Below are positions 1 to 6,620 of a DNA stretch of 33,320 bases, in pieces. Both the position numbers and the translations under genes were made by a program. Below the pieces are notes generated by a model that did no database searches, was not told where the DNA came from, and saw nothing but the letters and a program-made list of their open reading frames with translations. How positions within the stretch are numbered: the stretch's first letter is position 1; every line of letters begins with the position of its first letter. The stretch covers positions 1 to 33,320 of the forward strand of contig JAGBEA010000035.1 in the NCBI GenBank assembly GCA_017937195.1. The letters are read 5' to 3'. The DNA is from Oscillospiraceae bacterium. GTDB lineage: Bacteria > Bacillota > Clostridia > Oscillospirales > Oscillospiraceae.

Positions 1-144
1 ACCCAGCTTGACGTGCAGCTCGACGGTCTCATCAAACTTAGCGGAAGCGGTCTTGCAGATCAGCTCCAGACCTTCCTTGGGATCATACAGCAGAGCCTTG
101 TCGATCTGCTTGGCACTTTCCTTATACTTCTTACCTCTAAACAT
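1..144 (-). CDS. rplA: Ribosomal protein L1, N-terminal part (cut by window edge)
   Basis: The first 48 codons read [20 protein letters not shown] and continue into a [20 protein letters not shown]-like stretch, the usual start of L1. L1 forms the L1 stalk of the 50S subunit and in many bacteria represses its own operon by binding the mRNA. The gene runs off the left edge, so about four fifths is missing. The start has an AGGAGGGTGT ribosome-binding site at 151-160 that touches the stop codon of rplK, so the two genes are probably translationally coupled. It is the last visible gene of the rpmG-secE-nusG-rplK-rplA operon. Confidence 0.95.
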   Translation of the reverse strand, partial: MFRGKKYKESAKQIDKALLYDPKEGLELICKTASAKFDETVELHVKLG

Positions 145-159
145 ATCCTTACACCCTCC

Positions 160-585
160 TTAGTCTTCCACGACAACGCCCATGGAGCGTGCGGTACCGG
201 CGATCATGCTCATAGCGGCTTCCAGAGAAGCGGCATTCAGATCGCGCATCTTCATCTCGGCGATCTTCTGAACGGAGGCCTTGGAGATGGTGGCGACCTT
301 GGTCTTGTTGGGGACGCCGGAACCGGACTCGATGTTGCACTCCTTCTTGATCAGGACGGCTGCGGGGGGAGTCTTGGTGATGAAGCTGAAGGAACGGTCG
401 GAGTAAACGGTGATCACCACGGGGATGATCAGACCCATATCGTTCTTCGTGCGCTCATTGAACTCCTTGGTGAAAGCGGCGATGTTGACGCCGTGCTGAC
501 CCAGAGCGGGGCCAACGGGGGGTGCGGGGGTTGCTTTACCTGCAGGAATCTGCAGCTTTACATAACCAACAACTTTCTGTGCCAT
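160..585 (-). CDS. rplK: Ribosomal protein L11
   Basis: The 141-residue product (start [18 protein letters not shown]) matches the usual L11 length. L11 binds the GTPase-associated centre of 23S rRNA in the 50S subunit. Visible family hallmarks are the Pro/Gly-rich [16 protein letters not shown] segment near residues 20-35, the [10 protein letters not shown] linker, and the C-terminal [12 protein letters not shown] motif. An upstream in-frame start exists, but the ATG at 585 is preceded by AAGGAGGTG and gives the standard length, so I chose it. The gene sits between nusG and rplA, the classic order. Confidence 0.98.
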   Translation of the reverse strand: MAQKVVGYVKLQIPAGKATPAPPVGPALGQHGVNIAAFTKEFNERTKNDMGLIIPVVITVYSDRSFSFITKTPPAAVLIKKECNIESGSGVPNKTKVATISKASVQKIAEMKMRDLNAASLEAAMSMIAGTARSMGVVVED

Positions 586-670
586 GAGAGGCACCTCCTT
601 CATTAAAATGTGGTAACGGCCGGTCAATTACCGGATCCGCCCTTGGCGAGATGGTATCCATCTCTCCCAC
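586..670 (-). promoter_or_regulatory. Probable L1-type autoregulatory leader before rplK
   Basis: On the minus strand this stretch reads GTGGGAGAGATGG..., a small hairpin (GAGATGG/CCATCTC), and then CCGTTACCACA just before the rplK ribosome-binding site. The GTGG at 667-670 can pair with CCAC at 610-613 and close a structure. A GTGGGAG...ACCAC closing pattern upstream of rplK is what I recall for the Firmicutes L11-L1 operon leader, where L1 is the expected ligand. The pairing is visible; the L1 link is inference. Confidence 0.5.
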
Positions 671-722
671 TTGCTCCGGAGGGGTTTACTCCGGACTCTC
701 GCTTTGCGGAAACTGCCGCAAA
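671..722 (-). other. Two small hairpins between nusG and the rplK leader
   Basis: Immediately after the nusG stop there is a TGCGG/CCGCA hairpin (705-709 with 716-720), then a TCCGGAG/CTCCGGA hairpin (675-681 with 689-695). Neither has a U-run, so they do not look like a terminator. They may be mRNA-processing or stability elements, or part of the larger rplK leader. Confidence 0.5.
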
Positions 723-1247
723 TCAGGACAGGACCTCCACCTGATCGAGCTCCAGCTCGACGGGAGTTTCTCTTCCGAACATGGAAACCACAACGCGGAC
801 CTTGTTCTTCTCCGGCTCGATGTCTTCCACCGTACCGGTAAAGCTGGCCAGGGGGCCGTCCGTGATCTTCACGGTATCGCCCACATGGTACAGCACCACG
901 ATCTCGTGCTTTTCCATGCCCAGCGCGGCGACTTCTTCCTCTGTCAGGGGAATGGCCTTGTTGGCCTCGCCGACGAATCCGGTCACGCCGCGGATATTGC
1001 GGATCAGATGCCAGGTGTCATCTGTCATCACCATCTTGATCAGTACGTAACCGGGGAACACCTTGCGTTCCACTTCCTTCATCACGCCGGCCTCAGTCAC
1101 TTCCGTTACCTTCTCCATAGGGATCTCGATACGGACGATCATATCCTGCAGATTCCGGTTGGCCACAAACTTCTCGATGGCGGTTTTCACCGCGTTCTCG
1201 TAGCCGGAATAGGTATGTGCTACATACCACTTTGCGTTATCAGCCAT
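723..1247 (-). CDS. nusG: Transcription termination/antitermination factor NusG
   Basis: The 174-residue protein begins [20 protein letters not shown], the typical NGN-domain start with the WYVxHTYSGYE motif. The C-terminal part from about residue 125 ([20 protein letters not shown]) is a KOW domain. NusG binds RNA polymerase and modulates pausing, and its KOW domain contacts S10 or Rho. The length is standard. The start has a GAGGAAT ribosome-binding site overlapping the secE stop region, 10 bases after secE, which indicates co-translation. Confidence 0.98.
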   Translation of the reverse strand: MADNAKWYVAHTYSGYENAVKTAIEKFVANRNLQDMIVRIEIPMEKVTEVTEAGVMKEVERKVFPGYVLIKMVMTDDTWHLIRNIRGVTGFVGEANKAIPLTEEEVAALGMEKHEIVVLYHVGDTVKITDGPLASFTGTVEDIEPEKNKVRVVVSMFGRETPVELELDQVEVLS

Positions 1248-1257
1248 TGCTTATTCC

Positions 1258-1473
1258 TCAGCCGGCGAAAGCACTCAGCAGTGCCTTGACAGCCAGAGCA
1301 GCAACACCGTCAAACGCCCAGATCACGGCACCCACGCACAAAGAGCACAGCAGAACAGTCAGCGTGTTCTTCATAGTGGTCTTGCCGGAAGGCCACACGA
1401 CCTTCTTCAGTTCGCTTCTCATTTCACGGAACCACTTCATGCGGTCCTTAGTCATCTTCTTTTCCTCTGCCAT
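1258..1473 (-). CDS. secE: Preprotein translocase subunit SecE
   Basis: This 71-residue protein has the single-TM SecE layout: a basic amphipathic N-terminal part containing WFREMRSELKKVVWPSGK, and one membrane segment around residues 38-60. The KKVVWPS motif is the family hallmark. SecE clamps SecY in the SecYEG channel. The start ATG has GGAGAT about 7 bases upstream. It lies 18 bases after rpmG and 10 bases before nusG, the conserved order in Firmicutes. Confidence 0.97.
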   Translation of the reverse strand: MAEEKKMTKDRMKWFREMRSELKKVVWPSGKTTMKNTLTVLLCSLCVGAVIWAFDGVAALAVKALLSAFAG

Positions 1474-1491
1474 AGCTAAATCTCCTTCCGA

Positions 1492-1641
1492 TTACTTGGT
1501 CTCGGTGTGAACCGTATGCTTTCTGCAGAAGCGGCAATACTTGTTCATGGAAAGCTTGTCAGGGGTATTCTTCTTGTTCTTCATCGTGTTGTAGTTTCTC
1601 TGCTTGCACTCATTGCAGCGAAGAGTAATTTTCACGCGCAT
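1492..1641 (-). CDS. rpmG: Ribosomal protein L33, zinc-ribbon (C+) form
   Basis: A 49-residue protein starting [19 protein letters not shown]. Cysteines at positions 9, 12, 36 and 39 (CNEC and CRFC) form the zinc ribbon of C+ L33. It is a 50S subunit protein. An AAGGAGGTG ribosome-binding site lies just upstream of the ATG. It is the first gene of the operon, about 145 bases downstream of a strong promoter. In many Firmicutes zinc-dependent and zinc-free L33 paralogues are exchanged with zinc supply; only this C+ copy is visible here. Confidence 0.97.
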   Translation of the reverse strand: MRVKITLRCNECKQRNYNTMKNKKNTPDKLSMNKYCRFCRKHTVHTETK

Positions 1642-1780
1642 CTAACGGCACCTCCTTATTAGATTAGGCACCCTTCGACCTTCCGCCGAAGGCACCCGCT
1701 GCCTCCCTGTTTCGCACGGTCTTTTCGGCACACCTGAAGCGAAAAAGTGCGCAAAAAAGAAAGCCCTACTCACAGGTAAT
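1642..1780 (-). other. Leader of the rpmG operon mRNA
   Basis: The roughly 137-nt untranslated leader between the promoter and rpmG can form a GCGCAC/GTGTGC hairpin with a 13-base loop and a CCTTC-GGCG-GAAGG hairpin nearer the gene. No U-run follows, so no terminator is evident. I do not recognise a named RNA family. It may hold a ribosomal-protein or NusG-related control site, but that is speculative. Confidence 0.35.
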
Positions 1781-1784
1781 ACAG

Positions 1785-1813
1785 ATAGTATCATAATTAT
1801 TGTCGCAGGTCAA
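1785..1813 (-). promoter_or_regulatory. Promoter of the rpmG-secE-nusG-rplKA operon
   Basis: On the minus strand a TTGACC -35 box (1808-1813) and a TACTAT -10 box (1785-1790) are separated by exactly 17 bases in an AT-rich spacer. This is a strong housekeeping-sigma promoter about 145 bases upstream of rpmG. Confidence 0.85.
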
Positions 1814-1867
1814 GAACTTTTTTAGCAAAAATTGCGGTTTTTTTCATCGTTTCCTCCCCTTTCGCAG

Positions 1868-1896
1868 TTGCGGCGGAACATAAAATCGTGTATGAT
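1868..1896 (+). promoter_or_regulatory. Promoter of ruvX-baiN
   Basis: TTGCGG (1868-1873) and TATGAT (1891-1896) with a 17-base spacer lie 44 bases upstream of the ruvX start. Confidence 0.75.
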
Positions 1897-1939
1897 GGTT
1901 TCACTGACGAAATCTGCCGCAAAAGGAGGCGTTTTCCCT

Positions 1940-2365
1940 ATGAAAATTATGGCCATTGACTACGGTGATGCCCACACCGGCATCGCCATTTCCGACCTGA
2001 TGTGTACGCTGGCCGGCTACACCACCGTCATTAACACGCGCAAGGCGGAGGTGGTGGTGCAGGAGGTCAAAAAAATCATCGCCGAGCACGGCGTCACCGA
2101 GCTGGTGCTGGGTCATCCCAAGAATATGGACGGCACGCTGGGTCCCCGCGCCGAGAAGTGTGAGGCGTTTGCCGAAGTCCTGCGCGCCGAGACCGGTCTC
2201 TCTGTCACACTGTGGGACGAGCGGCGCACCACCATCGACGCCCACAACATTTTGATGGCAGGCGGCAAGAACGCCAAGCAGCGCAAAAAGACGGTGGACG
2301 CCGTGGCTGCCGCGCTGATGCTGGAGGGCTACCTCACCCGCCGGAAGCTGGAGGGCTCGCTATGA
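1940..2365 (+). CDS. ruvX: RuvX/YqgF-family Holliday-junction resolvase-like nuclease
   Basis: The 141-residue protein starts MKIMAIDYGDAHTGIAISD, with the catalytic Asp in the AIDYGD strand of an RNase H-like fold. LVLGHPKNMDGT, DERRTT near residue 95 and a C-terminal VDAVAAALMLEGYL match the YqgF family (usual length about 140). Family members act in 16S rRNA 5'-end processing and have been proposed as Holliday-junction resolvases. I chose the ATG at 1940 because of AAGGAGG at 1923-1929; a longer in-frame reading has no such signal. The stop overlaps the next start (ATGA), so the two genes are coupled. Confidence 0.93.
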   Translation: MKIMAIDYGDAHTGIAISDLMCTLAGYTTVINTRKAEVVVQEVKKIIAEHGVTELVLGHPKNMDGTLGPRAEKCEAFAEVLRAETGLSVTLWDERRTTIDAHNILMAGGKNAKQRKKTVDAVAAALMLEGYLTRRKLEGSL

Positions 2366-3564
2366 CCGTTTGTATCATCGGCGGCGGCGCTGCCGGTATG
2401 ATGGCGGCGCTGACGGCAGCAGACTGCGGACACGAGGTGATTTTGCTGGAACGCCAGAGCCGCGTAGGGCGCAAGCTGCTGGCCACCGGCAACGGTCGGT
2501 GCAACCTGACCAATCACCACGCCGCGCCCGACCACTATCACGGCGAGTCGTCCGGTTTCTGTGCCGATGCCCTTGCCGCCTTTGACGTAGACGCCACGCT
2601 GCAGTGGTTCCGCGAGAAGGGTCTTGTCACCGTAGCGGAGGACAGCGGACGGGTCTATCCCTACAGTAATATGGCAGGCAGCGTGCTGGATGTGCTGCGC
2701 TACGCATTGGAGCGCCCCGAAATCACTCTGCACACCGGCTGCACCGTGCAGCGCATCCGCCACCGCAGCGGCAGCTTCACGGTGGAGGCCGATTTGGGCA
2801 GCTTCAGCGCCGATAAGGTCATTCTGGCCGCCGGCGGCGCGGCAGGCAGTAAGGTGGGCGGCGTGATGGACGGCTATCAGCTGGCAAAGCAGCTGGGACA
2901 CCACCGCACCGCGCTGTATCCCTCGCTGGTGCAGCTGAAGACCGACCCCACCTATCCCCGCGCCCTCAAGGGCGTGAAGGCGGAGGCGGGCATCACCGTC
3001 CGCCGCGGCAATGAGGTGCTGACGCAGGGACGCGGCGAGATCCTCTTCACCGAGTACGGTGTCAGCGGTCCTGCTATCTTCGATATCTCCCGCGCCGTCT
3101 CTGCAGGCGGCGAGGATCTGACCGTGGAACTGGATTTCCTGCCCGATTGGCAGCAGGATGCCACGCTGGCTTGGCTGACACAGCAGCAGGCGAACGCAGC
3201 GCAGCGGGAGGCAGGCACATTGCTGACCGGCACGCTCCACAGCCGCTTGGGGCAGATGGTGTGCAAGGCAGCAGGCTTCACCACCCAGCGTGCCGACACC
3301 TTGAGCGCCTCCGACCTGCATCGCATCGCCCAAAAGCTGCGCTCTTTCACTCTGCCCGTCACCGGTGTGTGCGGCTTTGATCAGGCGCAGGTAACGGCAG
3401 GCGGTCTGCGTACCGACGAGTTTGACCCCCATACCATGCAGAGTCGGCTGGTTTCCGGTTTTTATGCCTGCGGCGAGGTGCTGGATATCGACGGCGACTG
3501 CGGCGGCTATAACCTGCAGTGGGCGTGGTCCAGCGGCCATCTGGCAGGCTTGCTGATGGAATAA
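2362..3564 (+). CDS. BaiN/HI0933-like NAD(P)/FAD-dependent flavoprotein
   Basis: The 400-residue protein opens with a Rossmann FAD motif (CIIGGGAAGMMAALTA, residues 4-19). GRKLLATGNGRCNLTN follows, the signature of the YhiN/HI0933 family, and near the C-terminus is VLDIDGDCGGYNLQWAWSSG, also diagnostic. Relatives are annotated as aminoacetone oxidases or as the bile-acid reductase BaiN, but the real substrate of most members is unknown, so I assign the family only. It overlaps ruvX by 4 bases (ATGA), forming a two-gene operon, and is followed by a strong terminator. Confidence 0.9.
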   Translation: MTVCIIGGGAAGMMAALTAADCGHEVILLERQSRVGRKLLATGNGRCNLTNHHAAPDHYHGESSGFCADALAAFDVDATLQWFREKGLVTVAEDSGRVYPYSNMAGSVLDVLRYALERPEITLHTGCTVQRIRHRSGSFTVEADLGSFSADKVILAAGGAAGSKVGGVMDGYQLAKQLGHHRTALYPSLVQLKTDPTYPRALKGVKAEAGITVRRGNEVLTQGRGEILFTEYGVSGPAIFDISRAVSAGGEDLTVELDFLPDWQQDATLAWLTQQQANAAQREAGTLLTGTLHSRLGQMVCKAAGFTTQRADTLSASDLHRIAQKLRSFTLPVTGVCGFDQAQVTAGGLRTDEFDPHTMQSRLVSGFYACGEVLDIDGDCGGYNLQWAWSSGHLAGLLME

Positions 3565-3570
3565 TGAAAA

Positions 3571-3606
3571 AGCTGCCCCCGAAGGAATCCCTTCGGGGGC
3601 GGCTTT
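3571..3606. terminator. Bidirectional terminator between the flavoprotein gene and 3612-4472
   Basis: A GCCCCCGAAGG-AATC-CCTTCGGGGGC hairpin with flanking AAAAGCT/GGCTTT sequence lies between two convergent genes and can serve both strands. Confidence 0.85.
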
Positions 3607-3611
3607 ATGTA

Positions 3612-4472
3612 TCATATTTCTGCCATTTCTTTTTTAGGCTGCTCATCTGCGTCTTCTTCGTCCGACTTCCCGATATATTGGCTGACTCTCGGCAATTTCG
3701 GCACAGGAATTGTAATTCCAAAGAACAGTTTGACTAACCACAACATAAACCACACCACCAAAATCGGCATAGCGCAGTAGGCCACCAAAAAGATGACAAC
3801 GGCATCGATGAAGCGGTTGATCAGTTTCTTGCCCTCTTCCTTTATATCTGCGCCGGCATTCTTCAGCTTATCGAAGGTTTTCTGCCACCAGGTTTTCTCC
3901 TCCGTGTCGGCGTTGTCAGCAAATTCCATCACATCTTCGCTGACCATCTCCGCGGTGTGCCGGTTGACCTCGTAGATCTTATCGCTCACCTGCATAGCCA
4001 CGGGCACCACCGTTGCCAGCACCAGTGCCAGCGCGGCGATTTTGACCGCAAAGAACCCCATTCGCTTTTTGGCGCCGATCACCGCCGCTATGCCGATGGC
4101 CGCCGCCAGCGGTATCAAGATTCTGCACGCCACCGCGCCTAAAATCGTCAGCAGCGACTTTTCCAGCACCAGCGCACAAACCACAATCGTCAGATACCCG
4201 CTGATATCCATAATTTTCTCGGCGATGGGTGTGGTGGCATCGTCGGGGATCATAGCGATAGCTGTGGCTGTGGCAGCAGCACTGCCGGTGATGCCCAGCA
4301 CGGCGGCCCGTTTCGAGTCGATAGACTGGATGGTTCTTTCATACGCTGCCGGATCGGAGCAATACTCCGCCAGTGGAAAAGCGGACAGCAGCGCCGCGCA
4401 AAGCAGCACCACCGCAACAACATACCGCCACGGCTTCACTCTGCTCAGATAGCTTGTGACCTTTCCCATCAT
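3612..4472 (-). CDS. Multi-spanning membrane protein of unknown function
   Basis: The product has 286 residues, or 285 if the second ATG is used, which is better spaced from the AAGGGTGT site. I do not recognise a family. Hydrophobic segments lie near residues 17-34, 57-75, 88-132 (probably two or three helices), 140-160 and 224-258. A charged soluble stretch at about 165-220 (SEDVMEFADNADTEEKTWW and KLKNAGADIKEEGKKL) separates the last pair. The C-terminus (KSDEEDADEQPKKEMAEI) is acidic and probably cytoplasmic. The gene has its own extended -10 promoter and stands alone, so its context gives no functional clue. Confidence 0.8.
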   Translation of the reverse strand: MMGKVTSYLSRVKPWRYVVAVVLLCAALLSAFPLAEYCSDPAAYERTIQSIDSKRAAVLGITGSAAATATAIAMIPDDATTPIAEKIMDISGYLTIVVCALVLEKSLLTILGAVACRILIPLAAAIGIAAVIGAKKRMGFFAVKIAALALVLATVVPVAMQVSDKIYEVNRHTAEMVSEDVMEFADNADTEEKTWWQKTFDKLKNAGADIKEEGKKLINRFIDAVVIFLVAYCAMPILVVWFMLWLVKLFFGITIPVPKLPRVSQYIGKSDEEDADEQPKKEMAEI

Positions 4473-4517
4473 ACACCCTTCTTTCTATGTCGTTTCTTTT
4501 CTCGCGTCTTCAGAAAC

Positions 4518-4526
4518 ATTATAGCA
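4518..4526 (-). promoter_or_regulatory. Extended -10 promoter of 3612-4472
   Basis: TGCTATAAT on the minus strand is an extended -10 element with a perfect TATAAT, about 45 bases upstream of the start. No good -35 box is visible, as expected for this promoter type. Confidence 0.65.
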
Positions 4527-4550
4527 CAAACAATCGCAGAAAAGAATACA

Positions 4551-4583
4551 AAAAACAGCCTTACGCATACCGCGCAAGGCTGT
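4551..4583 (-). terminator. Terminator of the DUF4430 lipoprotein gene
   Basis: An ACAGCCTT...AAGGCTGT stem with a GC-rich inner part is followed by a run of six U on the minus strand, 11 bases past the stop codon. Confidence 0.85.
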
Positions 4584-4593
4584 TTTATGCTTC

Positions 4594-5034
4594 TTATTCC
4601 ACTTTCATGGTATAGGTGGCGCCGTCCACGATCTCGGTCATATCCACACCAGTCACGGCATACTCGCCGTTGACATAGAACGACCAGTACTTGCCGTCCT
4701 TTTCATACTCGTAGGTCATGGAGTTCACCGTCTTGACATAGAGTCCGTAGGGTCCCTCCTCGCCTGCCAGCAGGTCCAGCGCCATCAGCGCGTCGCCAAC
4801 GATCTTCTCGTCGGTCTTGATGGTGGCCGATACCTCCTTGCCATTCACATCCACCACCGTGAAGGTGAACTGGCGGCTGCCCTCACCCAGCGTTTCACCG
4901 CCGGTGATCACATTGGTATCGCCGTAGTCATCGGGCGCTGTCGCCTTGCATCCCGTCGCAAACAGTGCCATAGCCGCAATCAGCACCGCGCAAAGGATGA
5001 ACGACAGCAGTTTCTTCATGCTGCTTTTCATCAT
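4594..5034 (-). CDS. DUF4430 (transcobalamin-like C-terminal domain) lipoprotein, cobalamin-riboswitch controlled
   Basis: The 146-residue precursor has a lipoprotein signal ending LFATGC, with the lipid-bearing Cys at 29. The mature part is one small beta-rich domain of about 110 residues with KYWSFYVNGEYAVTGVD near the C-terminus. That W-F-x-V-N-G-x-x-x-x-G-V-D pattern is typical of DUF4430, a fold related to the C-terminal domain of transcobalamin and intrinsic factor. The protein should sit outside the membrane. A cobalamin riboswitch covers its 5' leader (5104-5254) and the gene is monocistronic, so a role in corrinoid capture is a reasonable inference. There is no transporter gene beside it. 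The first ATG is chosen for its spacing from AAGGAG (5043-5048). Confidence 0.88.
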   Translation of the reverse strand: MMKSSMKKLLSFILCAVLIAAMALFATGCKATAPDDYGDTNVITGGETLGEGSRQFTFTVVDVNGKEVSATIKTDEKIVGDALMALDLLAGEEGPYGLYVKTVNSMTYEYEKDGKYWSFYVNGEYAVTGVDMTEIVDGATYTMKVE

Positions 5035-5103
5035 TGCATACTCCTTATAGATTGTATTTCCCCGCCGTGTGACCGGCCCTCGCAGTCGGAGCGGAGCTTT
5101 GAT

Positions 5104-5254
5104 GCTGGGATATACCGGCTCGACACAGCAGCTTCCGCCTTCTCAGATCGCTCCAATGGCTTGTCCCCGCCTGCGGCGGCGGGTCAGGAAACGGCTATTT
5201 GTTCGTGTCTTACGGCGACGGGCTCGCACAGGTCTTGCACCTGTTTCCCCCAGC
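5104..5254 (-). ncRNA. Cobalamin (B12) riboswitch aptamer
   Basis: Reading the minus strand, the conserved core is present in order: GGGAAACAGGTGCAAGACC, then GAGCCCGTCGCCGTAAG, then AAGCCATTGG...GAGAAGGCGG, and finally TCGAGCCGGTATATCCC. These correspond to the GGGAA/GGTGNNANNCC, GCCCNCCGCYGTAA, GCCACTGG...GGGAAGG and GAGCC-GG-A-ACC blocks of the cobalamin aptamer. GCTGGG (from 5254) pairs with CCCAGC (to 5104) to close P1. The next 60 bases have no U-run terminator, so control is probably translational. A CTCC segment near 5090-5096 could pair with the GGAG of the ribosome-binding site, but that pairing is short. Confidence 0.9.
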
Positions 5255-5264
5255 CTTCGCCGCT

Positions 5265-5293
5265 ATCATACCACACCCCACCACCCTTTTCAA
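5265..5293 (-). promoter_or_regulatory. Promoter of the riboswitch-lipoprotein transcript
   Basis: TTGAAA (5288-5293) and TATGAT (5265-5270) on the minus strand with a 17-base spacer place the start near 5258, just before the aptamer. Confidence 0.8.
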
Positions 5294-5349
5294 CGGCGTT
5301 CTTTCAAAAAATTTTGTTTGGAAAATGCAAAATTTTTCTGTTTTCCGTA

Positions 5350-5378
5350 TTGATTATCTGTCCGCTTTGCCGTATACT
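5350..5378 (+). promoter_or_regulatory. Promoter of serC
   Basis: TTGATT (5350-5355) and TATACT (5373-5378) are 17 bases apart. A second -10-like TATAAT occurs at 5384-5389 without a good -35 box. Confidence 0.7.
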
Positions 5379-5432
5379 ATCTATATAATGAAGCAAAGCA
5401 ACCACCGATCACAATGATAAGGAGGATATACG

Positions 5433-6521
5433 ATGAAATACGAACGTTCCTTTAACTTCTCTGCCGGTCCTGCCATGATGCCCGAGCCGGTGCTGGAGGA
5501 GATCCGCGACGAGATGCTGAACTACCGCGGCAGCGGTATGTGCGTGATGGAGATGAGCCACCGCTCCAAGGTGTTCGCCCAGATCGCCGAGGAGGCGGAG
5601 GCTGACCTGCGCGCACTGATGGGCATCCCCGACAACTACAAGGTGCTGTTCATTCAAGGCGGCGGCACGGTGCAGTTTGCCATGGTGGCTATGAACCTGA
5701 TGAAGAACGGCAAGGCCTGCTACATCGAGACCGGTGCGTGGTCCAAAAAGGCCATCGCCGAGGCCAAGAAGTACGGCGAGGTGCAGATCATTGCCTCCTC
5801 CAAGGACAAGAATTTCTCCTATATCCCCGATTGCAGCGATCTGGACATCCCCGACGACTGCGACTATGTCTACATCTGCGAGAACGAGACCATCAACGGC
5901 ACCACCTACAACAAGCTGCCCGATACCAAGGGCAAGGTGCTGGTGTCCGACCAGTCCTCTATGTTCCTCTCCCGCCCCTGCGATGTGTCCAAGTACGGCC
6001 TGATCTGGGCAGGTGTGCAGAAGAACGTAGGTCCTGCCGGTATGGCGGTGGTCATCATCCGTGAGGATCTGATCCGCGAGGATCTGCCCGCTTGGGTGCC
6101 CACCTATATGAGCTACAAGACCCACGCTGACAACGACTCCATGTACAACACCCCCAACTGCTGGGCCATCTACTGCTGCGGCAAGGTGTTCCGCTATCTG
6201 CGCGATATAGGCGGTCTGGAGGAGATGGCACGCCGCAACGAGGACAAGGCCAAGGTGCTGTACGACTTCCTGGACAGCTCCGCTCTGTTCACCGGTGCCG
6301 TGGTGCCGGAGGATCGCAGCCTGATGAATGTTCCCTTCGTCACTCCCAGCAAGGAGCTGGATGCCGAAGTGGTGGCAGCCTCCAAGGCAGCCGGATTTGA
6401 CAACCTGAAGGGTCACAAGTCCGTGGGCGGTCTGCGCGCCTCCATCTACAACGCCATGCCCAAGGAGGGTGTGGAGGCTCTGGTAGAGTTCCTGAAGAAA
6501 TTCGAGGCTGAGCACAAGTAA
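5433..6521 (+). CDS. serC: Phosphoserine aminotransferase
   Basis: The 362-residue protein matches the family length. It starts YERSFNFSAGPAMMPEPVLE, the hallmark SerC N-terminus, and has the PLP-lysine motif IWAGVQKNVGPAG with Lys197 as the likely Schiff-base residue. SerC converts 3-phosphohydroxypyruvate and glutamate to phosphoserine and 2-oxoglutarate in the cytoplasm, the second step of serine synthesis. AAGGAGG lies 10 bases upstream of the start. In many Clostridia serA follows serC, but here a terminator and an acyltransferase gene follow, so serA must be elsewhere. Confidence 0.97.
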   Translation: MKYERSFNFSAGPAMMPEPVLEEIRDEMLNYRGSGMCVMEMSHRSKVFAQIAEEAEADLRALMGIPDNYKVLFIQGGGTVQFAMVAMNLMKNGKACYIETGAWSKKAIAEAKKYGEVQIIASSKDKNFSYIPDCSDLDIPDDCDYVYICENETINGTTYNKLPDTKGKVLVSDQSSMFLSRPCDVSKYGLIWAGVQKNVGPAGMAVVIIREDLIREDLPAWVPTYMSYKTHADNDSMYNTPNCWAIYCCGKVFRYLRDIGGLEEMARRNEDKAKVLYDFLDSSALFTGAVVPEDRSLMNVPFVTPSKELDAEVVAASKAAGFDNLKGHKSVGGLRASIYNAMPKEGVEALVEFLKKFEAEHK

Positions 6522-6530
6522 ACACAACAA

Positions 6531-6560
6531 GAGGGCAGCCAACCGGCTGCCCTCTTTTTT
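6531..6560 (+). terminator. Terminator of serC (first copy of a duplicated terminator)
   Basis: A perfect 10-bp stem (GAGGGCAGCC-AACC-GGCTGCCCTC) is followed by six T. The same 31 bases, including the following G, recur at 7710-7740. Confidence 0.95.
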
Positions 6561-6569
6561 GTTTCCGTA

Positions 6570-6598
6570 TTGCAAAATACCGCCAAATCCCTTATCAT
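6570..6598 (+). promoter_or_regulatory. Promoter of the acyltransferase gene
   Basis: TTGCAA (6570-6575) and TATCAT (6593-6598) with a 17-base spacer lie directly after the serC terminator. Confidence 0.75.
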
Positions 6599-6620
6599 AC
6601 GAACAGAAAGGCGGTGTCCT

